Origin: Bacteroidales bacterium
GTDB lineage: Bacteria; Bacteroidota; Bacteroidia; Bacteroidales; UBA932
DNA length: 64,000 nt
Assembly (NCBI GenBank): GCA_024398105.1
Contig: JAKSJP010000001.1
Coordinates: 62,001-126,000 of the forward strand
Direction: 5' to 3'
Below, piece after piece: positions 7,941 through 15,261 of the stretch (its first letter is position 1; each line of letters starts with the position of its first letter). The position numbers and the translations under genes were made by a program. The notes beneath the pieces are model-generated. The model saw nothing but the letters and a program-made list of their open reading frames with translations. It did not search any database and was not told the DNA's origin.

Positions 7941-9026
7941 CTACAGGAACTCGATGTCAGGGGAAGAATCCAGCTGCTTCTTCGATCTGAGAAGGAACTT
8001 CTTGAACAGCCTCATGCGGCGCTGTTCCCTGTTGTGTCTGATTCTCTCCTCGAATCCTGGAGCAAGGCTTGGGAAACGGGTCCTGATCTTAGCGAAATGG
8101 CTGTTCTCGAAGGACTCGATATGGCGGGCCTTCTTGTCTTCGTAGATTTCGTCGAAGCAGATCATGATGGCGGTCTCGATCGCTCCAGCAAGCTCGTCAT
8201 TGGTCGAAGTTCCGCACATCTTCATGGTAGATGAAGTATTGATGTAGCTGTTGACAAGCGGTGGGATATGCGTTCCGAGACGATGTACGGCATCCTTGAG
8301 GCATCTGTAGTCCTGCTTGACATCTTCCTTCGCAAGTATGAGGTCCATAAGTTTCTCATTGCTCTCCGGCATCATCGGATGGTATGGGCGCACAAGCTCG
8401 TCCTTGTCCCTGAAATGCTTCCAGAGGAAATGCATGATCAGGTCGCGGGCGGTAAGATCATATGACGGATAGATAGTCATCTTTCCGAAGAAATACATGA
8501 TGTTCGGATGGCTGAGGATGACTGAAGCGATTCCGTCCCAGAGGTTGTCCATGGCGAAGATAGCCTTGGCTCCAGCCTTGGAGCTCTGGTACTCAGGAGT
8601 CACGAACGACCTTCCAAGCTCCATTGTATGAGGAAGATAGTTCTCGATGAAATCATCCGAGAAATGGTACAGGTGCGATGAGGTGAGGTTAGGCTGACCG
8701 TCTGACTTGATGGTCACGTCCGTACCAAGTATGAATCTATAGCCACCCACTATGGCCTGGGCGTCAGGATCCCAGACGATGAGCTGCTGATATGGTTTTT
8801 CCATGGTATCGAACTCGTCGAGGTCCATGGCCTTGCCAGAACTTGCGCCGGCTTCCCTGTACGCGATTTCCCTGAGGCGGCCGATCTCCTTCACCACATT
8901 CGGTGAATCATGCCATGTGACGACATAGAGTTCATTCCCACCCTTGTTGGTGTCGATGAGTTTCTTCTCAGGGGTCAGTTCCGCCTTGATCAGATCGAGG
9001 CTGATTGGATCAATGATCTTTTCCAT
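7941..9026 (-). CDS. glsB: Glycine-lipid N-acyltransferase (GNAT, hemolysin-like)
   Basis: Belongs to the OlsB/GlsB family that transfers a 3-hydroxyacyl chain from ACP to an amino group. In Bacteroides, GlsB makes N-acyl glycine, the first step of glycine lipids. 361 residues from ATG 9026 (MEKIIDPISLDLIKAEL). An ATG at 9047 inside glsA adds seven residues; I prefer 9026 because the family as I recall it begins MEKII, and it starts 7 bases after the glsA stop. Visible: WHDSPNVVKEIGRLREIAYR, LDEFDTMEKPYQQLIVWDP, VGGYRFI, MELGRSFVTPEYQ, LWDGIA. The pairing with glsA mirrors Bacteroides thetaiotaomicron. Confidence 0.85.
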   Translation of the reverse strand: MEKIIDPISLDLIKAELTPEKKLIDTNKGGNELYVVTWHDSPNVVKEIGRLREIAYREAGASSGKAMDLDEFDTMEKPYQQLIVWDPDAQAIVGGYRFILGTDVTIKSDGQPNLTSSHLYHFSDDFIENYLPHTMELGRSFVTPEYQSSKAGAKAIFAMDNLWDGIASVILSHPNIMYFFGKMTIYPSYDLTARDLIMHFLWKHFRDKDELVRPYHPMMPESNEKLMDLILAKEDVKQDYRCLKDAVHRLGTHIPPLVNSYINTSSTMKMCGTSTNDELAGAIETAIMICFDEIYEDKKARHIESFENSHFAKIRTRFPSLAPGFEERIRHNREQRRMRLFKKFLLRSKKQLDSSPDIEFL

Positions 9027-9033
9027 ATAATCT

Positions 9034-9849
9034 TTACTGCATGTCATATACGATTTCCCTCACATGCTGTGCCCACTCAAGCGGAGTCCTTGATGAGTCG
9101 AAATATGACGGAGGGATCGGTTTTCCGAATATTACCTTGTACCTGCTGTGCTGCGACCTGTAGAGCTCGTCCGGAAGGAACATCATAGCGATGTTGAACT
9201 TGATTCCCAGCTTCTTGGTGAGTGCATCGATACGGTAGAAACGCTTTGAGTTCTGTCCTATGAAGTGGACAGGGACTATCCATCGGCCGGAATCGACGCT
9301 CATCTTGACGAATGACTTGTTCCATGCAACGTCCTGGATCTTTCCATCGATCTTCCTGGAGCACTTGCCCGCAGGGAAGATCAGCAGGTTGTTCGGAGAA
9401 GCATACATCTCCTTCATCATGGCAGGAAGATTCCTGGACTGGCCTCCGAGCTTGTTCACTCCGACGGACACGGACGCTATCGACTTGATGTTCATCAGGA
9501 AATCATTGACAAGAAGTCTGATGTTGCCGTCACAACGGCCTCCTATGAGGCCGATGAGGGCGATTCCGTCAATACCGCCGAGAGGATGGTTAGGGGCGAA
9601 GGTGCAGAGATGGTCCTTCATCACTTCGAGATTCTCTAGTCCTTCGACGTCTATCTGGACATCAAGATACTTCAGACATTCCGTACAGAATTCCACTCCA
9701 TCATATCCCTGTGTAAGGAAAGCGTTGATGAAGTCCTGGTGAATGAATTTCTTTCCCCAGTTCAGAATGAACTGCGGGACCTTACGTTTTGGCATCTTTG
9801 ACCTGACAATCCTGTCAAGGTCGATGGCGAGAGACTCGTCGTATGGCAT
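9034..9849 (-). CDS. glsA: Glycine-lipid O-acyltransferase (PlsC-like)
   Basis: Lysophospholipid-acyltransferase-like protein, 271 residues, expected to add the second acyl chain to the hydroxyl of N-acyl glycine at the inner membrane. The acyltransferase active-site block reads FAPNHPLGGIDGIALIG, the His/Asp variant typical of Bacteroidetes GlsA. The second block is LIFPAGKCSR and the third WIVPVHFIGQNS. It overlaps or abuts glsB and is transcribed first. It is divergent from the acyl-CoA synthetase at 9974 with 124 bases between, so both regulators of fatty-acyl use may act there. Confidence 0.85.
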   Translation of the reverse strand: MPYDESLAIDLDRIVRSKMPKRKVPQFILNWGKKFIHQDFINAFLTQGYDGVEFCTECLKYLDVQIDVEGLENLEVMKDHLCTFAPNHPLGGIDGIALIGLIGGRCDGNIRLLVNDFLMNIKSIASVSVGVNKLGGQSRNLPAMMKEMYASPNNLLIFPAGKCSRKIDGKIQDVAWNKSFVKMSVDSGRWIVPVHFIGQNSKRFYRIDALTKKLGIKFNIAMMFLPDELYRSQHSRYKVIFGKPIPPSYFDSSRTPLEWAQHVREIVYDMQ

Positions 9850-9934
9850 CAGGTTTTGAGTACTATTTTTCCGAAAAATTGTCCGAAAAGTTTTTTAAAG
9901 ATATGAAAATTATACGTTGTTTCCAAAAACGGAG

Positions 9935-9942
9935 TAATTTTG
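9935..9942 (+). promoter_or_regulatory. Candidate -7 box for the acyl-CoA synthetase at 9974
   Basis: TAATTTTG fits the Bacteroidetes -7 consensus TAnnTTTG and lies 31 bases before the start codon. No good TTTG box is found 19-21 bases upstream (the best nearby is TTG at 9917), so only the -7 element is claimed. Confidence 0.45.
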
Positions 9943-9973
9943 CACCACAAGAAATACTATTTATACTACTATC

Positions 9974-11599
9974 ATGACATCTTTCATAAAGAAATTCGAA
10001 AAGACTTCGAAAGAGTGCTGGGGAATGCCGGCAATCAACAATTACGGCGACACCCCACTCACATATTGCGACCTCACTCAGGAAATAGCCAAGCTCCAGC
10101 AGACATGGGAAGCTGCTGGTCTCGTAAAGGGTGACCGTGTTGCAATCAACGCTGCAAGCTCGACGAACTGGGGTATCGTATTCTTCGCTGCTGTCACAGG
10201 CGGATACGTCCCTTGCCAGATGTTCAACGGATTCCTTCCTGCTGACGCCATGGGTCTCGTAAACCACTCAGGCAGCAAGATCCTCTATACAGAAGAAAGA
10301 CTCTACAAGCAGATGAGCCTCGACGCGATGCCTGAGGTGATCGCCATCTTCGACACGAAATCAGGTAATCTTCTCGAGTCAAAGGGCGACTTCGCACAGA
10401 CACGTGAGAAGGTACTTTCAGAGTTCAAGGCCATCTCTGCCGAGGAGCTCCAGTATCAGGACAGACCAATGGACGACCTCTGTACAATCATGTACACATC
10501 CGGTTCTACAGGAAACCCTAAGGGTGTGATGCTCACAGTCGAGAACTACACCGCAAACGTAGATGTGATCCCTGAGATCTTCCCTTACAGAAGAGGTGAC
10601 AACTATCTCAGCATCCTTCCGTATGCCCACATCTTCGGTCTCACATTCGACCTCATCACCCCGCTCTGCCTCGGTATGCATGTCGTTCCTCTCTGTCTCC
10701 CTCCTATCCCTAAGTACCTCTCAGCAGGTCTCTGCGAGACAAAGCCTCGCGCCGTGATGCTCGTACCGCTCGTACTTACAAAGATGAAGGAAGAGACTAT
10801 CGGTGAGTTCGTAAGAAGCAAGACAGGTCAGGCAAAGCTCGCCAACCCATCAGAGAACAAGCCTTTCCTCAAGGCTCTCAAGACGATCTTCATGGAGGCT
10901 CTCGGTGGAAACGTCGAACTTATCGTCACCGGTGGCGCAGCTATCCCTGAGGAGCTCGAGGACCTTCTCATCAATATCAATATTCCTCTCGTAACTGGTT
11001 ACGGAATGACCGAGTGCGCACCAACCATGACCCTCGGCCGTCCTGGCAACTACAGGAAGAAGGAATGTGGTATCCCTGTAAGGACCATCAACCTCAAGAT
11101 CAATTCTGCAGATCCTGAAAACATCCCTGGAGAGGTTCTCGTAAGCGGTCCTGTAGTATTCAAGGGCTACTACAAGAACCCTGAGGCAGACAAGCTCGCA
11201 TTCACCGAGGACGGTTGGTTCCGCACAGGTGACATGGGTATCCAGGACAGCGAAGGCCATCTCTTCCTCGTAGGACGCTGCAAGAGCATGCTTCTCAGCA
11301 GCAACGGACAGAACGTATTCCCAGAGGAGATCGAGGTCATACTCAACCAGCTCCCATATGTCGCAGAATCACTCATCGTCCAGAGAGGCAGCCAGTTCAC
11401 AGCACTCATCGTGCCTAACGCTGACCTCGCAGGAAATGATGGCATAGACGCCGCATCGCTCGAAAGCATCATGAAGTCGAACATCGAAGCTCTCAACAAG
11501 AAGATTCCTGCATATTCACAGGTTTCAGGCTTCGAGCTCAGGACAGAAGCTTTCGCGAAGACTCCTAAGGGCAGCATCAAGCGCTTCCTTTACTCATAA
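9974..11599 (+). CDS. Long-chain acyl-CoA synthetase (AMP-binding)
   Basis: ANL-superfamily ligase activating a fatty acid through an acyl-AMP to a thioester. 541 residues. Motifs in order: P-loop TIMYTSGSTGNPKGVML (~A3), LSILPYAHIFGL, VTGGAAIPEEL, VTGYGMTECAP (A5), GWFRTGDMG (A7), GRCKSMLLSSNGQNVFPEEIE and the catalytic lysine segment TPKGSIKRFL at the C-terminus. The substrate chain length is not readable. A paralogue sits at 27512-29146. It is divergent from glsA and is closed by a strong terminator at 11621. Confidence 0.92.
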   Translation: MTSFIKKFEKTSKECWGMPAINNYGDTPLTYCDLTQEIAKLQQTWEAAGLVKGDRVAINAASSTNWGIVFFAAVTGGYVPCQMFNGFLPADAMGLVNHSGSKILYTEERLYKQMSLDAMPEVIAIFDTKSGNLLESKGDFAQTREKVLSEFKAISAEELQYQDRPMDDLCTIMYTSGSTGNPKGVMLTVENYTANVDVIPEIFPYRRGDNYLSILPYAHIFGLTFDLITPLCLGMHVVPLCLPPIPKYLSAGLCETKPRAVMLVPLVLTKMKEETIGEFVRSKTGQAKLANPSENKPFLKALKTIFMEALGGNVELIVTGGAAIPEELEDLLININIPLVTGYGMTECAPTMTLGRPGNYRKKECGIPVRTINLKINSADPENIPGEVLVSGPVVFKGYYKNPEADKLAFTEDGWFRTGDMGIQDSEGHLFLVGRCKSMLLSSNGQNVFPEEIEVILNQLPYVAESLIVQRGSQFTALIVPNADLAGNDGIDAASLESIMKSNIEALNKKIPAYSQVSGFELRTEAFAKTPKGSIKRFLYS

Positions 11600-11620
11600 T
11601 TCTTCGGAAATGACGGATTC

Positions 11621-11655
11621 AAGGCCGGCAGGTAGTTTCACCTGTCGGCCTTTTT
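11621..11655 (+). terminator. Terminator of acyl-CoA synthetase
   Basis: Stem AAGGCCGGCAGGT / ACCTGTCGGCCTT (13 bp with one G-U) around a 6-base loop, followed by TTT, 22 bases after the stop. The -33 box of the ettA promoter falls in its loop. Confidence 0.85.
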
Positions 11656-11666
11656 CATTACCTTTG
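11636..11666 (+). promoter_or_regulatory. Candidate ettA promoter
   Basis: TTTC at 11636-11639, 19 bases, TACCTTTG at 11659-11666; the -7 box is a full match to TAnnTTTG. It lies inside and just after the preceding terminator hairpin, 28 bases before the ettA start. Confidence 0.55.
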
Positions 11667-11694
11667 CACAAATCACAAAAACAAAGGAATTCAA

Positions 11695-13371
11695 ATGGCA
11701 GACGAAAAGATCATCTTCTCGATGAACGGTGTGGGCAAGGTCCTTCCCAACAACAATAGAGTTATTCTCAAGGACATCTACCTTTCTTTCTTCTACGGTG
11801 CAAAGATCGGCATCATCGGTCTCAACGGCTCAGGTAAGTCGACCTTGATGAAGATCATAGCCGGAGTAGAGACCTCCTACAAGGGAGAGGTCGTATGGGC
11901 TCCAGGCTATTCTGTAGGCTACCTCGAGCAGGAGCCTCAGATGGATCCGGACAAGACCGTCCTGGAGGTTGTCCAGGAGGGCGTTCAGGAGGTGATGGAC
12001 GTACTCAACGAATACAACGAGATCTCGGCCAAATTCATGGAGCCTATGGACGACGACGAGATGAACCGCCTTATCATGCGCCAGGGCGAGCTCGCCGAAA
12101 AGATCGAGCAGGTCGGCGGATGGGAGATCGATTCAAAGCTTGAAAGAGCGATGGACGCTCTCCAGTGTCCTCCAGGCGATGCATTGGTCGCGAATCTCTC
12201 AGGTGGTGAAAGACGTAGGGTCGCTCTCTGCCGACTTCTCCTCAGGCAGCCTGACGTACTCCTTCTCGACGAGCCTACCAACCACCTCGACACCGAGAGT
12301 ATCCAGTGGCTGGAGGCACATCTCAAGCAGTACAAGGGCACAGTCATCGCCGTGACCCACGACCGCTACTTCCTCGACAACGTCGCAGGATGGATACTTG
12401 AGCTTGACAGAGGCGAAGGTATTCCATGGAAGGGCAACTACAGCTCATGGCTCGACCAGAAGACAAAGCGTCTCGCACAGGAAGAGAAGACCGAGAGCAA
12501 GCGTCGCAAGACCCTCGAGAGAGAGCTTGAATGGGTACGCATGGCACCGAAGGCCCGCCAGGCAAAGCAGAAGGCGCGTCTGGGAGCTTACGAGAAGCTC
12601 GCTGCTTCCGATGCCAAGGAGAAAGAGGCTAAGCTCGAGATATATATCCCTAACGGTCCACACCTTGGAAACAAGGTCATCGAGTTCCACAATGTCAGCA
12701 AGGCCTACGGCGACAAGCTTCTCTTCGAGAACCTTGACTTCGTCCTTCCTCCAGCCGGAATCGTCGGTGTCATCGGTCCTAACGGAGCCGGCAAGACTAC
12801 CCTTTTCCGCCTGATCATGGGAATCGAGAAGCCTGACACAGGCGAGATCTCGATCGGAGAGACCGTGAAGATCGCCTACGTCGACCAGCAGCATAAGAGT
12901 ATCGACCCTGAGCTTTCTGTCTACGAGACCATCGCAGGCAACTCAGAGTGGGTAAGGCTCGGAAACAAGGACATCAACGCCCGCGCATGGGTATCCCGTT
13001 TCAACTTCAGCGGCGCAGACCAGGAGAAGCTCTGCGGAGTGCTTTCCGGAGGTGAGAGGAACCGTCTCCACCTTGCGCTTACCCTCAAGGACGAAGGTAA
13101 CGTACTTCTCCTCGACGAGCCTACAAACGACGTTGACGTAAACACCATCCGTGCACTCGAGGAAGGTCTCGAAGGTTTCGCAGGATGTGCAGTGGTAGTC
13201 AGCCATGACCGTTGGTTTCTCGACCGTATCGCGACCCATATACTTGCCTTCGAAGGCGATTCTCAGGTCGTATTCTTCGAGGGTAACTACCAGGAGTACG
13301 AGGAGAACAAGAAGATGCGTCTCGGCAATGTAGAGCCTAAGCCGTTCAAGTACAAGAAGCTGATGGAATAA
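11695..13371 (+). CDS. ettA: Energy-dependent translational throttle protein EttA (ABC-F)
   Basis: Cytoplasmic ABC-F ATPase without membrane domains that binds the ribosomal E site and gates the first elongation steps according to ATP/ADP. 558 residues, the EttA size. First nucleotide-binding domain: GLNGSGKST, LSGGERRRVAL, LLDEPTNHLD. The linker/arm region about residues 245-320 is charged (KRLAQEEKTESKRRKTLERE). Second domain: GPNGAGKTT, LSGGERNRLHLALTL, LLDEPTNDVD, VVSHDRWFLD. The C-terminus MRLGNVEPKPFKYKKL is characteristic of EttA. The DUF3667 gene follows after only 5 bases. Confidence 0.94.
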   Translation: MADEKIIFSMNGVGKVLPNNNRVILKDIYLSFFYGAKIGIIGLNGSGKSTLMKIIAGVETSYKGEVVWAPGYSVGYLEQEPQMDPDKTVLEVVQEGVQEVMDVLNEYNEISAKFMEPMDDDEMNRLIMRQGELAEKIEQVGGWEIDSKLERAMDALQCPPGDALVANLSGGERRRVALCRLLLRQPDVLLLDEPTNHLDTESIQWLEAHLKQYKGTVIAVTHDRYFLDNVAGWILELDRGEGIPWKGNYSSWLDQKTKRLAQEEKTESKRRKTLERELEWVRMAPKARQAKQKARLGAYEKLAASDAKEKEAKLEIYIPNGPHLGNKVIEFHNVSKAYGDKLLFENLDFVLPPAGIVGVIGPNGAGKTTLFRLIMGIEKPDTGEISIGETVKIAYVDQQHKSIDPELSVYETIAGNSEWVRLGNKDINARAWVSRFNFSGADQEKLCGVLSGGERNRLHLALTLKDEGNVLLLDEPTNDVDVNTIRALEEGLEGFAGCAVVVSHDRWFLDRIATHILAFEGDSQVVFFEGNYQEYEENKKMRLGNVEPKPFKYKKLME

Positions 13372-13376
13372 CATCC

Positions 13377-14267
13377 ATGAAGTGCCTTAACTGCGGAAAT
13401 GAATTTGAGGGCGCATTCTGCCCCGTCTGTGGACAATCAGCAAAAGTCGGGAAACTGACTATTGCCACATTGTCCGACGGGCTGATGCGCGCTCTTTTCA
13501 GCTTCGACAAAGGCATCTGGCGTACGCTTGGGCACCTGTTCTCAAAGCCGGGTACCATGATCACGGACTATATCCATGGAAAGCGTGCCAGCTATATGAA
13601 TCCATTCTCCCTGCTCGTCATCCTTACCACGATATTCGTAATTGAAGCCCATCTGGTAAGTGGAGTCAGAGAGAGGTCGGGGGTCTCCTTCGGTCCAGCA
13701 AGTATCGAAATCGAGGATCACGCCGTGACGGACACCACTGAAGCATCAGGCGGACAATACGTCCTTGACGAGAACGTTCTGAGGGACAGGCTCGTCAAAA
13801 TCAAGAGGGTGGCCGACAAGTCCAATATCCTCCACGACATCTACGACTGGACCAAAGGGAACAAGATGTTCTATACCATCATCACCATCCCAGTATTGGC
13901 TCTTGCGACAAGCACTGCGTTCAGGAAAAGGAAAAGGAAGAAAGCTGAGGACGAATCAGCAGAAGCGCCTGTCTTCAACTATGCTGAATGCCTATGCGCC
14001 ATGGCATTCTATTCATGCCAGCTGCTCTGCATCTCGATCGTGACGATGCCGTTCAATCCAGTCTCTGCAAAGATGGACGGGTTCACCGATGTCGGAGGAC
14101 TGGTCATGGTAATAATCCTCGCCTGGGATTTCATAAATATGTACCGGATAAGAAAGAGAAAGGCCTTTTTCAAGGCCTTGGAAGTCATTGTCATCAACTA
14201 CAGCATCGTAGTTATGGTCGCACTGGTGCTTATATCGCTTATCTGGACAATATCAGGCCTTATCTGA
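13377..14267 (+). CDS. DUF3667 family membrane protein
   Basis: Function unknown. 296 residues. The N-terminus carries a zinc-ribbon-like pair, CLNCGNEF and FCPVCGQS (CxxC, about residues 3-21). Next come FSFDKGIWRTLGHLFSKPG and the family signature YIHGKRASYMNPFSLLVI, leading into the first membrane segment (~residues 70-90). Further hydrophobic segments lie near 160-180, 205-230, 238-258 and 270-295. The first loop (~100-155) is hydrophilic. It sits 5 bases after ettA, suggesting joint transcription, and its end overlaps the convergent AraC gene by 15 bases. Confidence 0.82.
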   Translation: MKCLNCGNEFEGAFCPVCGQSAKVGKLTIATLSDGLMRALFSFDKGIWRTLGHLFSKPGTMITDYIHGKRASYMNPFSLLVILTTIFVIEAHLVSGVRERSGVSFGPASIEIEDHAVTDTTEASGGQYVLDENVLRDRLVKIKRVADKSNILHDIYDWTKGNKMFYTIITIPVLALATSTAFRKRKRKKAEDESAEAPVFNYAECLCAMAFYSCQLLCISIVTMPFNPVSAKMDGFTDVGGLVMVIILAWDFINMYRIRKRKAFFKALEVIVINYSIVVMVALVLISLIWTISGLI

Positions 14268-15113
14268 TTCTTTCTTTTTCATCATAGTCATCCAGGCATG
14301 CGGGGTCATGCCGAATTTCTTGTCAAAGCATCTTGAGAAATAGGACGGTGAGCTGAAACCTACCAGATAGCAGATCTCACTGATCGGCTTCTTGCCTTCG
14401 ACAAGGAGCTGCTGTGCCTTGGCAAGACGGGCGTCAGTGATCATGTTGTTCGGAGTATCACCGACGGCAGCCTTGACCTTGGCAAAAAGTCCTGAACGGG
14501 ACACGCAGAGTTCTTCGGCAAGCTGAGCGACAGACAGTTCAGGGCTTGCCAGATTCTTATCTATAAGATCCTTGAGCTTCTGGATGAAGAGATCGTCAGA
14601 AATATTGTAGCTTGCCTTCTTACGGGCAAAAGCCTTCTCATCTGCCTCAGTAGCCACATAGCTCTCGGCTGCCGGGACAATCTCTTCCTCTACTACCGGT
14701 TCGGGATCAAGTATCTGTATAGGAGCATCACTCTTCACAGCCCTTTCAATACCTCTCTGGTCCATGTAGACGTCACACATGGCAAGTACCTGCTCATTGA
14801 GCGCCGAAGCCTTGAAAAGGCTCTTCTCGACAGCTGCGACCTCCGCCTTCACGCTTGGAGGGAGAGTCCCTGCCTTCCTGGTGAGGACCGCGATCTTCTC
14901 GTCAGCATCCCTGAGCCTGCGGTTAGTCTCCTCTGTATACTTATACAGCACAGACACGTTCGCAGCGATGTCTTCTACACGTTTCCTGTTGTTCCTGGCA
15001 TTCCATCTCACGAATATGAAGATGCCCAGAAGTACCAGGACGAAGACGAAGAACATCAGCATCATCACCACGAATTCCCATGGAATATTTTCGAAAGTAG
15101 TATGTAATATCAT
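14253..15113 (-). CDS. Membrane-anchored AraC-family transcriptional regulator
   Basis: 286 residues. One N-terminal membrane helix (~13-36, VVMMLMFFVFVLVLLGIFIF), a basic then coiled-coil-like stretch (~37-95), an acidic linker (~125-165), and an AraC-type double HTH at the C-terminus (~175-280; ELSVAQLAEELCVSRSGLFAKVKA and ISEICYLVGFSSPSYFSRCFDKKF). No sensor domain is present, unlike the hybrid two-component systems of Bacteroides. It is divergent from the GH97/arabinose operon across a 148-base region holding direct repeats, so it is the natural candidate regulator of that operon. This is inference from position. Confidence 0.87.
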   Translation of the reverse strand: MILHTTFENIPWEFVVMMLMFFVFVLVLLGIFIFVRWNARNNRKRVEDIAANVSVLYKYTEETNRRLRDADEKIAVLTRKAGTLPPSVKAEVAAVEKSLFKASALNEQVLAMCDVYMDQRGIERAVKSDAPIQILDPEPVVEEEIVPAAESYVATEADEKAFARKKASYNISDDLFIQKLKDLIDKNLASPELSVAQLAEELCVSRSGLFAKVKAAVGDTPNNMITDARLAKAQQLLVEGKKPISEICYLVGFSSPSYFSRCFDKKFGMTPHAWMTMMKKKESDKA

Positions 15114-15133
15114 TGATTTTCTTTTTAGGACTA

Positions 15134-15164
15134 CAAATATACAACTTTCCCCTTGATAATAAAA
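15134..15164 (-). promoter_or_regulatory. Candidate promoter of the divergent AraC gene
   Basis: On the minus strand TATATTTG (15134-15141 read in reverse) is a full -7 match, with TTTT 19 bases upstream in place of TTTG. Confidence 0.5.
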
Positions 15165-15170
15165 TTGTCC

Positions 15171-15188
15171 CGATATTGGACGATATTG
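15171..15188 (+). promoter_or_regulatory. Direct-repeat candidate operator between AraC gene and GH97
   Basis: CGATATTG occurs twice (15171-15178 and 15181-15188) with a 10-base period, one helical turn, a layout common for AraC-family half-sites. It lies between the two divergent promoters. Binding is inference. Confidence 0.4.
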
Positions 15189-15210
15189 AAATATTCTTGG
15201 ATAAATCTTC

Positions 15211-15259
15211 TATGAATAATATCAAAGCAAAAGTAACTTTGTATTACTAAAAGTAATAC
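15211..15259 (+). promoter_or_regulatory. Candidate GH97/arabinose operon promoter with start-site palindrome
   Basis: TATG at 15211-15214, 19 bases, TAACTTTG at 15234-15241. Right after it GTATTACT-AAA-AGTAATAC (15241-15259) is a perfect 8-bp inverted repeat covering the expected transcription start and ending 2 bases before the GH97 ATG. It could be a repressor site or a 5' hairpin that blocks ribosome loading. Confidence 0.5.
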
Positions 15260-15261
15260 GA

